Part shown: positions 16,973 to 24,811 of the stretch, piece by piece
How positions within the stretch are numbered: the first letter of the stretch is position 1
How the letters are laid out: each line of letters opens with the position of its first letter
Source: Aquamicrobium sp. LC103
Lineage (GTDB): Bacteria > Pseudomonadota > Alphaproteobacteria > Rhizobiales > Rhizobiaceae
Assembly (NCBI RefSeq): GCF_001014615.2
Contig: NZ_LBCQ02000004.1
Span: 124,001-188,000 of the forward strand
DNA length: 64,000 nucleotides
Direction: 5' to 3'
Position numbers and translations under genes: made by a program
The notes under the pieces: generated by a model
Told to the model about the DNA's origin: nothing
Database searches by the model: none
The model's input: only the letters and a program-made list of their open reading frames with translations

Positions 16973-19348
16973 CTAATCCCCGTATGGCACCCATATGTTC
17001 TTCACCTCGACCGACCGGCGCAGCAACTCCTCCTGCAAGTCGCGATCGTCCCAGTCGACCGTCCTGCCGTTGCTCGTCCAGACGCGCTTGAGATTGCCGA
17101 CGGATTCATACTCGGCGATCCTGCAGGTCTCGGCGTCGGCGATGCACCAGAGGCCGTCGACGTCGTCATGCTTCGCCAGCACCGTGGACAGTTCCGCCGC
17201 CTTCCCCGTGACGATGTTCACGGCGCCGGCCGGCAGGTCGGACGTCTCGATGACCTGGTAGAGGTCGGTTGCGACCAGCGCGTGGCGCGCCGAGGGAACC
17301 GCGACGACGGCGTTGCCCATCGCCAGCGCGGGCGCGAGCAGGGAGATCAGCCCGAGCAGGGGCGCCTCGTCGGGCGCGACGATGCCCAGCACGCCCAGCG
17401 GCTCATGCAGGGCGAGCGTGACCACGCGGGCAGGGGGATTGTGCACGCGGCCCTCGTACTTGTCGGCCATGCCGGCGGCGGCGAAGAGCCGTTCGATGCT
17501 CGTCTCGACCTCGGTGCGGGCGGTCTTCGCGTTCGCCCCGGTGAGCTGCGCGAGCCGCGCGGTGAATTCGTCGGCCCGCACGGATAGGTTTTCGGCGAAA
17601 TAATAGAGCACCTGCGCGCGGTTGAAGGCGGTCGCGCCGGCCCAGCCCTTCGCCGCGCGGGCGGCGGCGACCGCATCGCGAATGTCCTTGCGGCTGCCCA
17701 GCCCGACCTCGCCGGCATATCCGCCCTTGCGGTCGGTGACGGCCATCGAATAGTTGCCGTCGGGCCTGGCCTGCTTGCCGCCGATGAACAGCTTTGCCGT
17801 GCGGTCGATGAAGGCGCCGTCGCCCTGGCCGCGTTCCGGCACGCCGCCGGCGGCATCCCGCGGTCTGATCGCGGCGCCCGAGGGTTTTCCGCGGACGAGA
17901 TATTCGTACATGCCCTCGCGGCCGCCCTCGCGCCCGAAGCCGCTTTCGCGGTAGCCGCCGAAGCCGCAGGCGGCGTCGAACATGTTGGTGCCGTTGATCC
18001 AGACGACGCCGGCCTTCAGCCGGGGAGCGGCGTGGAGGGCGAGATTGACGTTCTCGCTCCAGACGGAGGCGGCAAGCCCATAGCGGGTGTTGTTGGCCAG
18101 CTCGACCGCCTCCTCGGTGTCGCGGAAGGTCATGGCGGCGAGCACCGGCCCGAACACCTCCTCCTGGGCGAGGATGTTCGACGGCGCGACATTGGTCGCG
18201 AGAACCGGCAGGTGATAGTAGCCGGTCTCGGGAACGTCGCCCTGCGGCAGCCAGCATTCGGCGCCCTGCCGGCTTCCCTCGGCGACGAGGCCGCGCACGC
18301 GCTCGAGCTGGACCTTGTCGACCAGCGGCCCGATGTCGGTGTTCTTGTCGAGCGGGTCGCCGAGCCGGAGCTGCGTCATGCGGGCTTTCACCTTGGCGAG
18401 AAACCTTTCGGCCACGCTCTCCTGCACGAGCAGGCGCGAGCCGGCGCAGCAGACCTGGCCCTGGTTGAACCAGATGCCGTCGACCAGGCCCTCGACCGCG
18501 GAATCGAGGTCGGCATCCTCGAAGACGATGAAGGCCGACTTGCCGCCGAGCTCGAGCGAAAGCTTCCTGCCGCTGCCTGCGGTGGCGCGGCGGATGATCT
18601 TTCCGACCTCGGAAGAGCCGGTGAAGGCGATCTTGTCGACGCCGGCATGGCCGACGATCGCGGAGCCGGCCTCCGGACCACCATGGACGATGTTGACCAC
18701 GCCCTTCGGCACGCCCGCCCGCTCGCAGATCTCGGCGAAGAGGATCGCCGTCAGCGGCGTGAATTCGGCCGGCTTCAGCACCACAGTGCAGCCGGCGGCG
18801 AGCGCCGGCGCGATCTTCCACGCCAGCATCAGGAGCGGGAAGTTCCACGGGATGATCTGGCCGGCGACGCCGGCCGCCGAAAGGCCCGGAAATTCCCTGT
18901 CCAGCGCCTGCGCCCAGCCGGCGTGATGGATGAAATGGCGGATCGCCAGCGGCACGTCGATGTCGCGGCTTTCGCGGATCGGCTTGCCGTTGTCGATCGA
19001 TTCCAGCACCGTGAAGAGCCTCGCATGGCGCTGCATGGCGCGGCCGATGGCGTAAAGGACGCGCGCACGCTCGTAGCCCGAGGCGGCCTGCCATTGGGGC
19101 AGCGCCTTGCGCGCCGCGGCGACGGCGTCGTCGATGTCGGCCTCGCCCGCCTCCGCGACGCTCGCCAGAAGCTTTCCGGTCGATGGCTCGCGCACCTCGA
19201 AAGTCTTGCCGGAAGCCGGTTTGCGCCATTCGCCGGCGATGAAGAGGGCGGCCGAGAAGTCGCGTTGCTTCAGCCATTTGTCGGCCTCGCCGCGCGATTC
19301 GGGGGCCGGGCCGTAATCCATCGCGGTGTAGCGTTCGAGTATGTTCAT
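16973..19348 (-). CDS. ALDH16-type double-domain aldehyde dehydrogenase
   Basis: A 791-residue protein with two aldehyde dehydrogenase domains. The N-terminal domain is catalytically complete: IIPWNFPLLMLAWK, FTGSSEVGK, the general base Glu266 in LELGGKS and the nucleophile Cys300 in FNQGQVCCAG. The second domain starts near residue 515 (KLFIGGKQARPDGNYSM) but has no equivalent catalytic Cys motif. This is the ALDH16 architecture, where the second domain has lost activity. It is adjacent to deoC, and ALDH16 proteins often accompany deoxyribose/nucleoside catabolism, where it would oxidise the acetaldehyde released by DeoC. That role is inference. Confidence 0.9.
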   Translation of the reverse strand: MNILERYTAMDYGPAPESRGEADKWLKQRDFSAALFIAGEWRKPASGKTFEVREPSTGKLLASVAEAGEADIDDAVAAARKALPQWQAASGYERARVLYAIGRAMQRHARLFTVLESIDNGKPIRESRDIDVPLAIRHFIHHAGWAQALDREFPGLSAAGVAGQIIPWNFPLLMLAWKIAPALAAGCTVVLKPAEFTPLTAILFAEICERAGVPKGVVNIVHGGPEAGSAIVGHAGVDKIAFTGSSEVGKIIRRATAGSGRKLSLELGGKSAFIVFEDADLDSAVEGLVDGIWFNQGQVCCAGSRLLVQESVAERFLAKVKARMTQLRLGDPLDKNTDIGPLVDKVQLERVRGLVAEGSRQGAECWLPQGDVPETGYYHLPVLATNVAPSNILAQEEVFGPVLAAMTFRDTEEAVELANNTRYGLAASVWSENVNLALHAAPRLKAGVVWINGTNMFDAACGFGGYRESGFGREGGREGMYEYLVRGKPSGAAIRPRDAAGGVPERGQGDGAFIDRTAKLFIGGKQARPDGNYSMAVTDRKGGYAGEVGLGSRKDIRDAVAAARAAKGWAGATAFNRAQVLYYFAENLSVRADEFTARLAQLTGANAKTARTEVETSIERLFAAAGMADKYEGRVHNPPARVVTLALHEPLGVLGIVAPDEAPLLGLISLLAPALAMGNAVVAVPSARHALVATDLYQVIETSDLPAGAVNIVTGKAAELSTVLAKHDDVDGLWCIADAETCRIAEYESVGNLKRVWTSNGRTVDWDDRDLQEELLRRSVEVKNIWVPYGD

Positions 19349-19379
19349 GGTGCTGTCGCTCCGCTGCCCTTTCGAGGGC

Positions 19380-20438
19380 TCACGCCATCGCGTGGCGATG
19401 GGCGGCCGAATAATGGCCGGTCAGGTGATGTTCGAGCTGGCGCTCGATGTCGGTCAGGAGGCTCGAAGCGCCGAAACGGAAGAGGTCGGGCTCCAGCCAG
19501 CGCCGGCCGAGCTCCTCGCGCATCAAGACCAGCCAGTCGAGCGAGGCCTTGGCGGTGGAGATTCCGCCGGCCGGCTTGAAGCCGATCAGATAGCCGGTGC
19601 GCTCGCGATAGGCGCGGATGGCGCGGACCATGGCGAGGCCGACCGGCAGCGTCGCGTTGACGCTTTCCTTGCCGGTGGAGGTCTTGATGAAATCCGCGCC
19701 CGCCATCATCGCGACCATCGAGGCGAGCGTGACGTTGCGCAGCGTCGCGAGATCACCGGTTCCCAGGATGACCTTCAGATGCGCCTCGCCGCAGGCCTCG
19801 CGGAAGCGCGCGATCTCGTCGTAGAGCTCCTGCCATTTCGCGCCGAAAACCAGGCCGCGCGGAATGACGACGTCGATCTCGTCCGCTCCGTCCCCGACGG
19901 AAGCGCGGATTTCGGCGATGCGGGTCTCGAGCGGCGCGAGGCCGTGCGGGAAGGCGGTGGAGACCGCGGCGACGTGGATGCCGGTGCCGGCGAGCGCCGC
20001 GACGGCGGTCGCCACGAAGGGGTGATAGACGCAAACCGCCGCCGGACGGATTGCCGTCTCGCCGAGCCCGAGCCCCTCGACGATGTCGGCCCGCAGCGGG
20101 TTGCGCGCCTTGGCGCAGAGACGGCGCACGCGCTCGTCGGTGTCGTTGCTGTTGAGCGTGGTGAGGTCCATCAGCGCGACGGCACGCAGGAGCCAGGCCG
20201 CCTGGTTGTCGGCCTTGATGGAGCGGCGCCTGGCAAGCGTCTGCACCCGTCGCTCGAGCGCGCTGCGGTTGACGCCGCGCATCTCCTCCAGCCAGCCGAG
20301 GTCGAGCGCCATGCCCGGATTGCGCACGATCGCGTCCTCGGGCTGCGCCTGCATGCCCGCCGCGTGCTGCGAGCCCGACGCGGTGGGCAGGGGATGGACG
20401 CTCGCGCCGCGATGCGTTTGCTGGCTGTTTCCGCTCAT
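19380..20438 (-). CDS. deoC: Deoxyribose-phosphate aldolase
   Basis: Cleaves 2-deoxyribose-5-phosphate to glyceraldehyde-3-phosphate and acetaldehyde. The class I aldolase signature is clear: the Schiff-base lysine in FIKTSTGKESVNAT and the second active-site lysine in GFKPAGGIST. Other family segments are AVCVYHPFV and EIDVVIPRG. The protein has 352 residues, with an N-terminal extension relative to the short bacterial enzymes as in many rhizobial and eukaryote-like DERAs. ATG at 20438 follows GGTCGGGAGC; a further in-frame ATG at 20561 has an even better ribosome-binding site and would add 41 residues. It lies 31 nt upstream of the ALDH16 gene. Confidence 0.92.
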   Translation of the reverse strand: MSGNSQQTHRGASVHPLPTASGSQHAAGMQAQPEDAIVRNPGMALDLGWLEEMRGVNRSALERRVQTLARRRSIKADNQAAWLLRAVALMDLTTLNSNDTDERVRRLCAKARNPLRADIVEGLGLGETAIRPAAVCVYHPFVATAVAALAGTGIHVAAVSTAFPHGLAPLETRIAEIRASVGDGADEIDVVIPRGLVFGAKWQELYDEIARFREACGEAHLKVILGTGDLATLRNVTLASMVAMMAGADFIKTSTGKESVNATLPVGLAMVRAIRAYRERTGYLIGFKPAGGISTAKASLDWLVLMREELGRRWLEPDLFRFGASSLLTDIERQLEHHLTGHYSAAHRHAMA

Positions 20439-20490
20439 GCTCCCGACCTGTTCCCGAGTTTCCGCAGCCTCTTCGGGCCTTCCGGAGGAG

Positions 20491-20521
20491 CCTATCGCAT
20501 TTTTCAGCCTGCTTCGATAGG
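20491..20521. promoter_or_regulatory. Inverted repeat upstream of deoC
   Basis: CCTATCG (20491-20497) and CGATAGG (20515-20521), a perfect 7-bp inverted repeat with 17-nt spacing, 53 nt upstream of the deoC ATG. It is a candidate operator for a DeoR-type repressor. No such regulator gene is in the window, so this is speculative. Confidence 0.3.
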
Positions 20522-20596
20522 TAACAGGCTGCCGATACGTAATGCGGGCGCCGTTGAACATTTCCGCCTCCCTTCTCCAGCCTCCTTCGGAAACTC

Positions 20597-21589
20597 TCAT
20601 CGCGGATCGCCCTCGAAGCGGAATTCGGTGATCTGGCGGTAAATGCCTCCGGGTCGCAGAACCGTATCCGGAAAGCCTTCCGCGTTGGGCGCGTTCGAAA
20701 AACGGGTGGGCTCGAGGCAAAGGCCGGAGCGCGGGCCATAGCGGATGTCGTCGAGCCCGTTCACCGGCACCGAAATCTTGCCGCCGTCATAAAGGTGGAG
20801 GCCGGGTTCCGTGGTCCAGACCTCCATGCGGAGGTCGCCCGCCGAGGAGCCGAGCTCCGCCGCCAGCTTCATTCCTTCCCCGTCCGGCAGCAGATAGCTC
20901 GCATCGTATCGAGTGTCGGGATCGAGGTGGCGCGGCGCCATGAAGTCGAAGGGAGGAGAGGGCGGCATGTACCGCCCGGTCGGCAGTCCTTCCGAATCGA
21001 CCTCCACCATCCGCTCGGCCGGGATGCGCAGGCGGTGCCCGTCGATCCGGCCTTCGCCGTCCAGGTTGAAATAGCTGTGATGCAGGAGATTGACGACGGT
21101 GGGACGATCCGTCCTCGCTTCCATCGTCACACGCAGACAGCGCGGCGCGAGCCGGTAACTGCAATCGGCGACGAGATTGCCCGGATATCCCTCCTCTCCG
21201 TCACGGGAAAGGAGGGTGAACCGGGCGAAATCCCCTCCGGCTTCCGCCAGGGTCCAGTTGCGCTTGCCGAAGCCGGCAAAGCCGCCGTGAACATGGTGTT
21301 TTCCGGCGGCGCTGAGCGAGAGCCGGTGGCGCACGCCGTCCAGGACGAAGGTGCCGCCGGCGATCCGGCCCGCATAACGGCCCGCGGTCGCTCCGAAATG
21401 AGGCGAGTGGGCGACGTAGTCGCCGAGGCGCTCGAAGCCGAGAACGAGCCGGCGGTCCGTGCCGTCGATCCGCAGTCGCAGATCGCGCAGCGCGGCTCCC
21501 CAGCCGATCACATGGGCGGAGAGGTTGCCGGCAGTCAGCGTCACGCCGGCCACGCGGGTTCCGTCGGGCAGGGTTCCGAACGGCTTCAA
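20597..21589 (-). CDS. galM: Aldose 1-epimerase
   Basis: Interconverts alpha and beta anomers of aldoses. The 330-residue beta-sandwich protein keeps the family motifs: GATAGRYAGRIAGG, the first catalytic His in AAGKHHVHGGFAGFGKR, NLLHHSYFNL with the second His, and a C-terminal GLCLEPTRFSNAPN holding the catalytic Glu. Its ATG overlaps the dgoK stop by four bases, so the two are translationally coupled. In a sugar-oxidation pathway it would supply the anomer used by the dehydrogenase. The particular sugar is unknown. Confidence 0.9.
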   Translation of the reverse strand: MKPFGTLPDGTRVAGVTLTAGNLSAHVIGWGAALRDLRLRIDGTDRRLVLGFERLGDYVAHSPHFGATAGRYAGRIAGGTFVLDGVRHRLSLSAAGKHHVHGGFAGFGKRNWTLAEAGGDFARFTLLSRDGEEGYPGNLVADCSYRLAPRCLRVTMEARTDRPTVVNLLHHSYFNLDGEGRIDGHRLRIPAERMVEVDSEGLPTGRYMPPSPPFDFMAPRHLDPDTRYDASYLLPDGEGMKLAAELGSSAGDLRMEVWTTEPGLHLYDGGKISVPVNGLDDIRYGPRSGLCLEPTRFSNAPNAEGFPDTVLRPGGIYRQITEFRFEGDPR

Positions 21590-22575
21590 GCAGGCTCGAC
21601 CCTGCGCGGCAGCCGGTCCGAGATCGCAAGGACGCCCTTCGTCGCGGCGTCGGCGGGACCTTCCTCCGCGCTCAGCCCGAAAAGGGGAGCGACACGGCGG
21701 TAGCGGTCGTTCAGGCCGTCATTGCCAACGATGCCGATCCTGTCGCCATGGGAGAACCAGCCGGCCGCCCGAGCCTGGCGGAACTCCGAGCCTATCACCA
21801 GCCCGGACACATAATCGGCAATCTCGGCCGGCGCCAATTTGCCGTCCAGAATGCCGGTTCGGGCGCTGAAGATGAGGGCCAGAAAAGCGTCGGAGGCGGG
21901 AGAGCCACCGGCTGCCAACTTCGCGCCGCGTTCGAATGCCGCCCAATCCACATCCGTTCCGGCCTGGGGAGCGGCTGTCCTGGCGATGAACGAATGCCTG
22001 GTCAGGAGCGCGAAGACCTCGCCCGTCACATAAGTCTGGAAGCGGTCGATCCTGCCATTCTCCATCCGCGCCCACTTGCTGTGGGTGCCGGGCAGAACGA
22101 GGGTCATGTCGCGCTCCAGCCCAAATCCGACGATCTGGGTTTCCTCGCCGCGCATGACGTCGGGAAACGGCTCGCCGGCCGGATTGCGCAGGCCCGCCAG
22201 GAACGTCAGCGTCGCGCCATTGCCGAGGGTGATGGAATGCGTGCCTCCCGCGAGCTCGTCCACTCCGGCCGGCGCGTCGACATAAGGCACCTCGATCCAG
22301 CCGTTGCGGCTCGTGATCATGCCGATCGCCAGCACCGGCAGGAGGCCGTGGGCCTCGAACCAGTCCCCCACCGCGTCCATCAGCGCGGCCTCGAAACGGC
22401 GGTCCTCGACGAACTGAATGCCGCCTTCGGTCTCGCGGGCCGCGACCGTCATTCCCGTGGCGGTGACCAGCGCGGCGCGCAGGGAGGTCGTTCCCCAGTC
22501 GACGATTATCGAAGCAGGTGTGTTTGCCAAGCTCTCCTCCCATGAGCCGCCGCCGGCGGCGATTTCCTCGATCAT
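21586..22575 (-). CDS. dgoK: 2-dehydro-3-deoxygalactonokinase (DgoK family)
   Basis: Phosphorylates 2-keto-3-deoxygalactonate in the De Ley-Doudoroff pathway. The 329-residue protein shows the N-terminal phosphate-binding IIVDWGTTSLRAALV, the family segment MITSRNGWIEVPYVDAPAG, a conserved MRGEETQI motif and LPGTHSKWARMENG. First gene of the leftward dgoK-galM pair, divergent from the DHDPS-family gene across a 103-nt regulatory gap. No KDPGal aldolase (dgoA) is in the window, so either it is elsewhere or the substrate is a related 2-keto-3-deoxy acid. A close relative acting on another keto-deoxy sugar acid cannot be excluded. Confidence 0.87.
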   Translation of the reverse strand: MIEEIAAGGGSWEESLANTPASIIVDWGTTSLRAALVTATGMTVAARETEGGIQFVEDRRFEAALMDAVGDWFEAHGLLPVLAIGMITSRNGWIEVPYVDAPAGVDELAGGTHSITLGNGATLTFLAGLRNPAGEPFPDVMRGEETQIVGFGLERDMTLVLPGTHSKWARMENGRIDRFQTYVTGEVFALLTRHSFIARTAAPQAGTDVDWAAFERGAKLAAGGSPASDAFLALIFSARTGILDGKLAPAEIADYVSGLVIGSEFRQARAAGWFSHGDRIGIVGNDGLNDRYRRVAPLFGLSAEEGPADAATKGVLAISDRLPRRVEPA

Positions 22576-22630
22576 GATTTCGGGCTTGTCATAGCGTGCG
22601 CTTCACGATAGTGTCAATTCATGAAACTAG

Positions 22631-22647
22631 GTATCACATTGTGATAC
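22631..22647. promoter_or_regulatory. Perfect palindrome, candidate sugar-acid operon operator
   Basis: GTATCACA-T-TGTGATAC, an 8-bp perfect inverted repeat with a one-base centre. It lies in the 103-nt gap between dgoK (leftward) and the DHDPS-family gene (rightward), 31 nt upstream of the latter's ATG. The only regulator in the cluster is the IclR-lactonase fusion, which is the obvious candidate ligand. Confidence 0.6.
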
Positions 22648-22678
22648 ATACCGCTTGTAATGCCGCGAGGAGGAAAGA

Positions 22679-23605
22679 ATGGAATTGACCGGTATCTTCC
22701 CGGTCCTGCCGACGCCGTTTGATGCTGCGGGGGGCGTGGACGTCGAGGCGATGCGCGAGATCGTGCGCTATGCGGTGCGCTCCGGCGTCGACGGCGTCGT
22801 TTTCCCCGGCTTCGCCAGCGAGGTCGAAACGCTCGACGCGGACGAGCGCGCGCGGCTCCTTTCCGTCGTGGTCGAGGAAAGCGGCGGGCGGATACCGGTG
22901 ATCGCGGGGGCGAGCGCGGCCGATGTCGAAGAGATCGTCGCCCATGGCGAGCAGGCGCGGCGGCTCGGTATCATGCATATCATGGTGCAGCCGCCCCGGA
23001 GCATCGGCGCCGGTGCCGGCCCGGTGGGCGATTTTCTCGCCGGCGTGGCGGCGCGGCTGCCGGGCATGGAGATCATTCTCCAGAACGCGCCGGTCCCGCG
23101 CGGCTCCGACCTCTCTCCCGAGGCGATCATCGACATTCTCGAACGCGTCCCCGCCATAACCTACGTCAAGGAGGAGACGCTGCCGGCCGGGCCGGCGATC
23201 AGCCACATCCTGGCGCGCAGGCCCGCCAGCCTGAAGGGCGTGATCGGCGGCGGCGGCGCGCGATACATCCTCGACGAATACGCGCGCGGCGCCACGGCGG
23301 CGATGCCGGCGTTGGAAATCGCCGCGCGGCACGTTCGCCTGGACAGGGCGTTCCGCAACGGCGACCACGACCTGGCGCGCCGCATCTATGTCGAAACCTT
23401 GCCGCTGCTGGTTCTTCAAGCGGTCTATCGGATGCGGCTGACGAAGCATGCCCTGATGCGGCAGGGCGTGATCGAGCATGTCGGGGTGCGCGCGCCGACG
23501 CCCGAGCTGGACGCCAGCGCCATCGCCGATATCGACCGCAGCCTCGAGCAGGCGCTGTCGTCCGGCAGCGAACCCGCCGTTGGTGCCGTAGGGGTCCCCG
23601 CATGA
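22679..23605 (+). CDS. DHDPS/NAL-family aldolase or dehydratase
   Basis: A 308-residue class I aldolase of the dihydrodipicolinate synthase family, a TIM barrel using a Schiff base. The lysine is Lys164 in ITYVKEE. The position of the DapA tyrosine (YN.P) is replaced by Gln in LQNAPVP, so it is unlikely to make lysine precursors. Homologues with this type of context act on 2-keto-3-deoxy sugar acids, either as aldolases or dehydratases. ATG at 22679 follows GAGGAGGAAAGA. It overlaps the next gene by four bases (ATGA) and is divergent from dgoK. The substrate is not determined. Confidence 0.85.
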   Translation: MELTGIFPVLPTPFDAAGGVDVEAMREIVRYAVRSGVDGVVFPGFASEVETLDADERARLLSVVVEESGGRIPVIAGASAADVEEIVAHGEQARRLGIMHIMVQPPRSIGAGAGPVGDFLAGVAARLPGMEIILQNAPVPRGSDLSPEAIIDILERVPAITYVKEETLPAGPAISHILARRPASLKGVIGGGGARYILDEYARGATAAMPALEIAARHVRLDRAFRNGDHDLARRIYVETLPLLVLQAVYRMRLTKHALMRQGVIEHVGVRAPTPELDASAIADIDRSLEQALSSGSEPAVGAVGVPA

Positions 23606-24771
23606 GCGATCGCGTCAAGAGCGTCGAGGCCTTCACCCTGACGATCCCGCGCGAGACGCCCTATCTCGGCGCCGCCAGGCCGGGCGAGGAGCCCAACGCC
23701 AAGGGCTATCTGGTGCGCCAGGGCAACAAGACCGTCTATCCGGTTTTCGACCGGAGCATCCTCGTTCGCGTCGAGACGGCGAAGGGCGTCGTGGGTTGGG
23801 GGGAAACATATGGCATCGTCGCCCCGGGCGCGGTGCTGGCGCTGATCGGCGACCTGCTGGCCGACTTCGTGATCGGCCGCGATCCGCTCGACCCGGCGGT
23901 GATCCACGACGACCTCTACGATCTGATGAGGGTGCGCGGCTACACCGGAGGCTTCTATCTCGACGCGCTGGCCGCCATCGACATAGCGCTCTGGGATATC
24001 GCCGCGCGCATCGCGAAGCTCCCGCTGGTCAAGATGCTCGGCGGGCAAAGGGTGTCGAAGTTGCCGGCCTATGTATCGGGATTGCCAGAGAAGACGGGCA
24101 AGGCTCGCGCCGAGCTCGCCGTCCGCTGGCGCGACCAGGGCTTCGACAGTTTCAAGTTCGCCGCCCCGGTCGCCGACGACGGCGTCGCGGTGGAGATCGA
24201 GCTTCTGCGCAAACGGCTGGGCGCGGCGGCGCGGATTGCCTGCGACATGCACTGGAACCAGACCGCGCATGAGGCGATCGCCCTCATCGAGGAAATGGAG
24301 CCGCACGGTCTCTGGTTCGCGGAAGCACCGGTGCGCACGGAAGACATGGCCGGCCTCGCCCGCGTCGCGTCCGGCGTTTCGACCGCCATCGCGGTCGGCG
24401 AGGAATGGCGCACCGTTCATGACATGCAGTTGCGCGTGGAACGCGCCGGCATAGCGATCGTGCAGCCGGAGATGGGGCACAAGGGCATCACCGAATTCAT
24501 GCGCATCGGCCAGCTCGCCCATGTGCACAATCTTCAGATCATTCCGCACGCGACCATCGGTGCCGGCATTTTCCTGGCGGCCAGCCTGCACGCGAGCTCG
24601 GCGCTGGCGAACGTCGTTTGCCACGAGTTCCAGCATTCGATCTTCGAACCGAACCGCCGCCTGCTGCGCGGCGACATGGATTGCAGGGAAGGAAGCTATC
24701 GGCTGCCGGCGGGGCCGGGCCTCGGTGTCGAGCCCTCGGAGGAGGCGCTGTCGCTTCTCGAACGGCACTGA
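23602..24771 (+). CDS. Enolase-superfamily enzyme (mandelate racemase/muconate lactonizing type)
   Basis: A 389-residue protein with an N-terminal capping domain and a C-terminal barrel. Probable Mg ligands are Asp215 (ACDMHWN), Glu241 (FAEAP) and Glu267 (VGEEW). His316 (IPHATIGAG) would pair with Glu290 (VQPEMG), where many relatives have Asp. The position of the second lysine of the KxK motif is Ala187 (FKFAAP, Lys185 kept). This suggests a sugar-acid dehydratase or cycloisomerase with a variant active site. Start overlaps the aldolase gene (ATGA). It probably acts before the DHDPS-family enzyme in the same pathway. Confidence 0.85.
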   Translation: MSDRVKSVEAFTLTIPRETPYLGAARPGEEPNAKGYLVRQGNKTVYPVFDRSILVRVETAKGVVGWGETYGIVAPGAVLALIGDLLADFVIGRDPLDPAVIHDDLYDLMRVRGYTGGFYLDALAAIDIALWDIAARIAKLPLVKMLGGQRVSKLPAYVSGLPEKTGKARAELAVRWRDQGFDSFKFAAPVADDGVAVEIELLRKRLGAAARIACDMHWNQTAHEAIALIEEMEPHGLWFAEAPVRTEDMAGLARVASGVSTAIAVGEEWRTVHDMQLRVERAGIAIVQPEMGHKGITEFMRIGQLAHVHNLQIIPHATIGAGIFLAASLHASSALANVVCHEFQHSIFEPNRRLLRGDMDCREGSYRLPAGPGLGVEPSEEALSLLERH

Positions 24772-24811
24772 GGATCGCAAGCAGAAACCAACCAAACAAG
24801 TGGAGGAGAAC

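Noticed and set aside
20439-20720. Much longer N terminus for deoC
   Set aside because: The upstream segment overlaps galM and an operator-like inverted repeat and is not like DERA sequences. It is kept only as an open question for the ATG at 20561.
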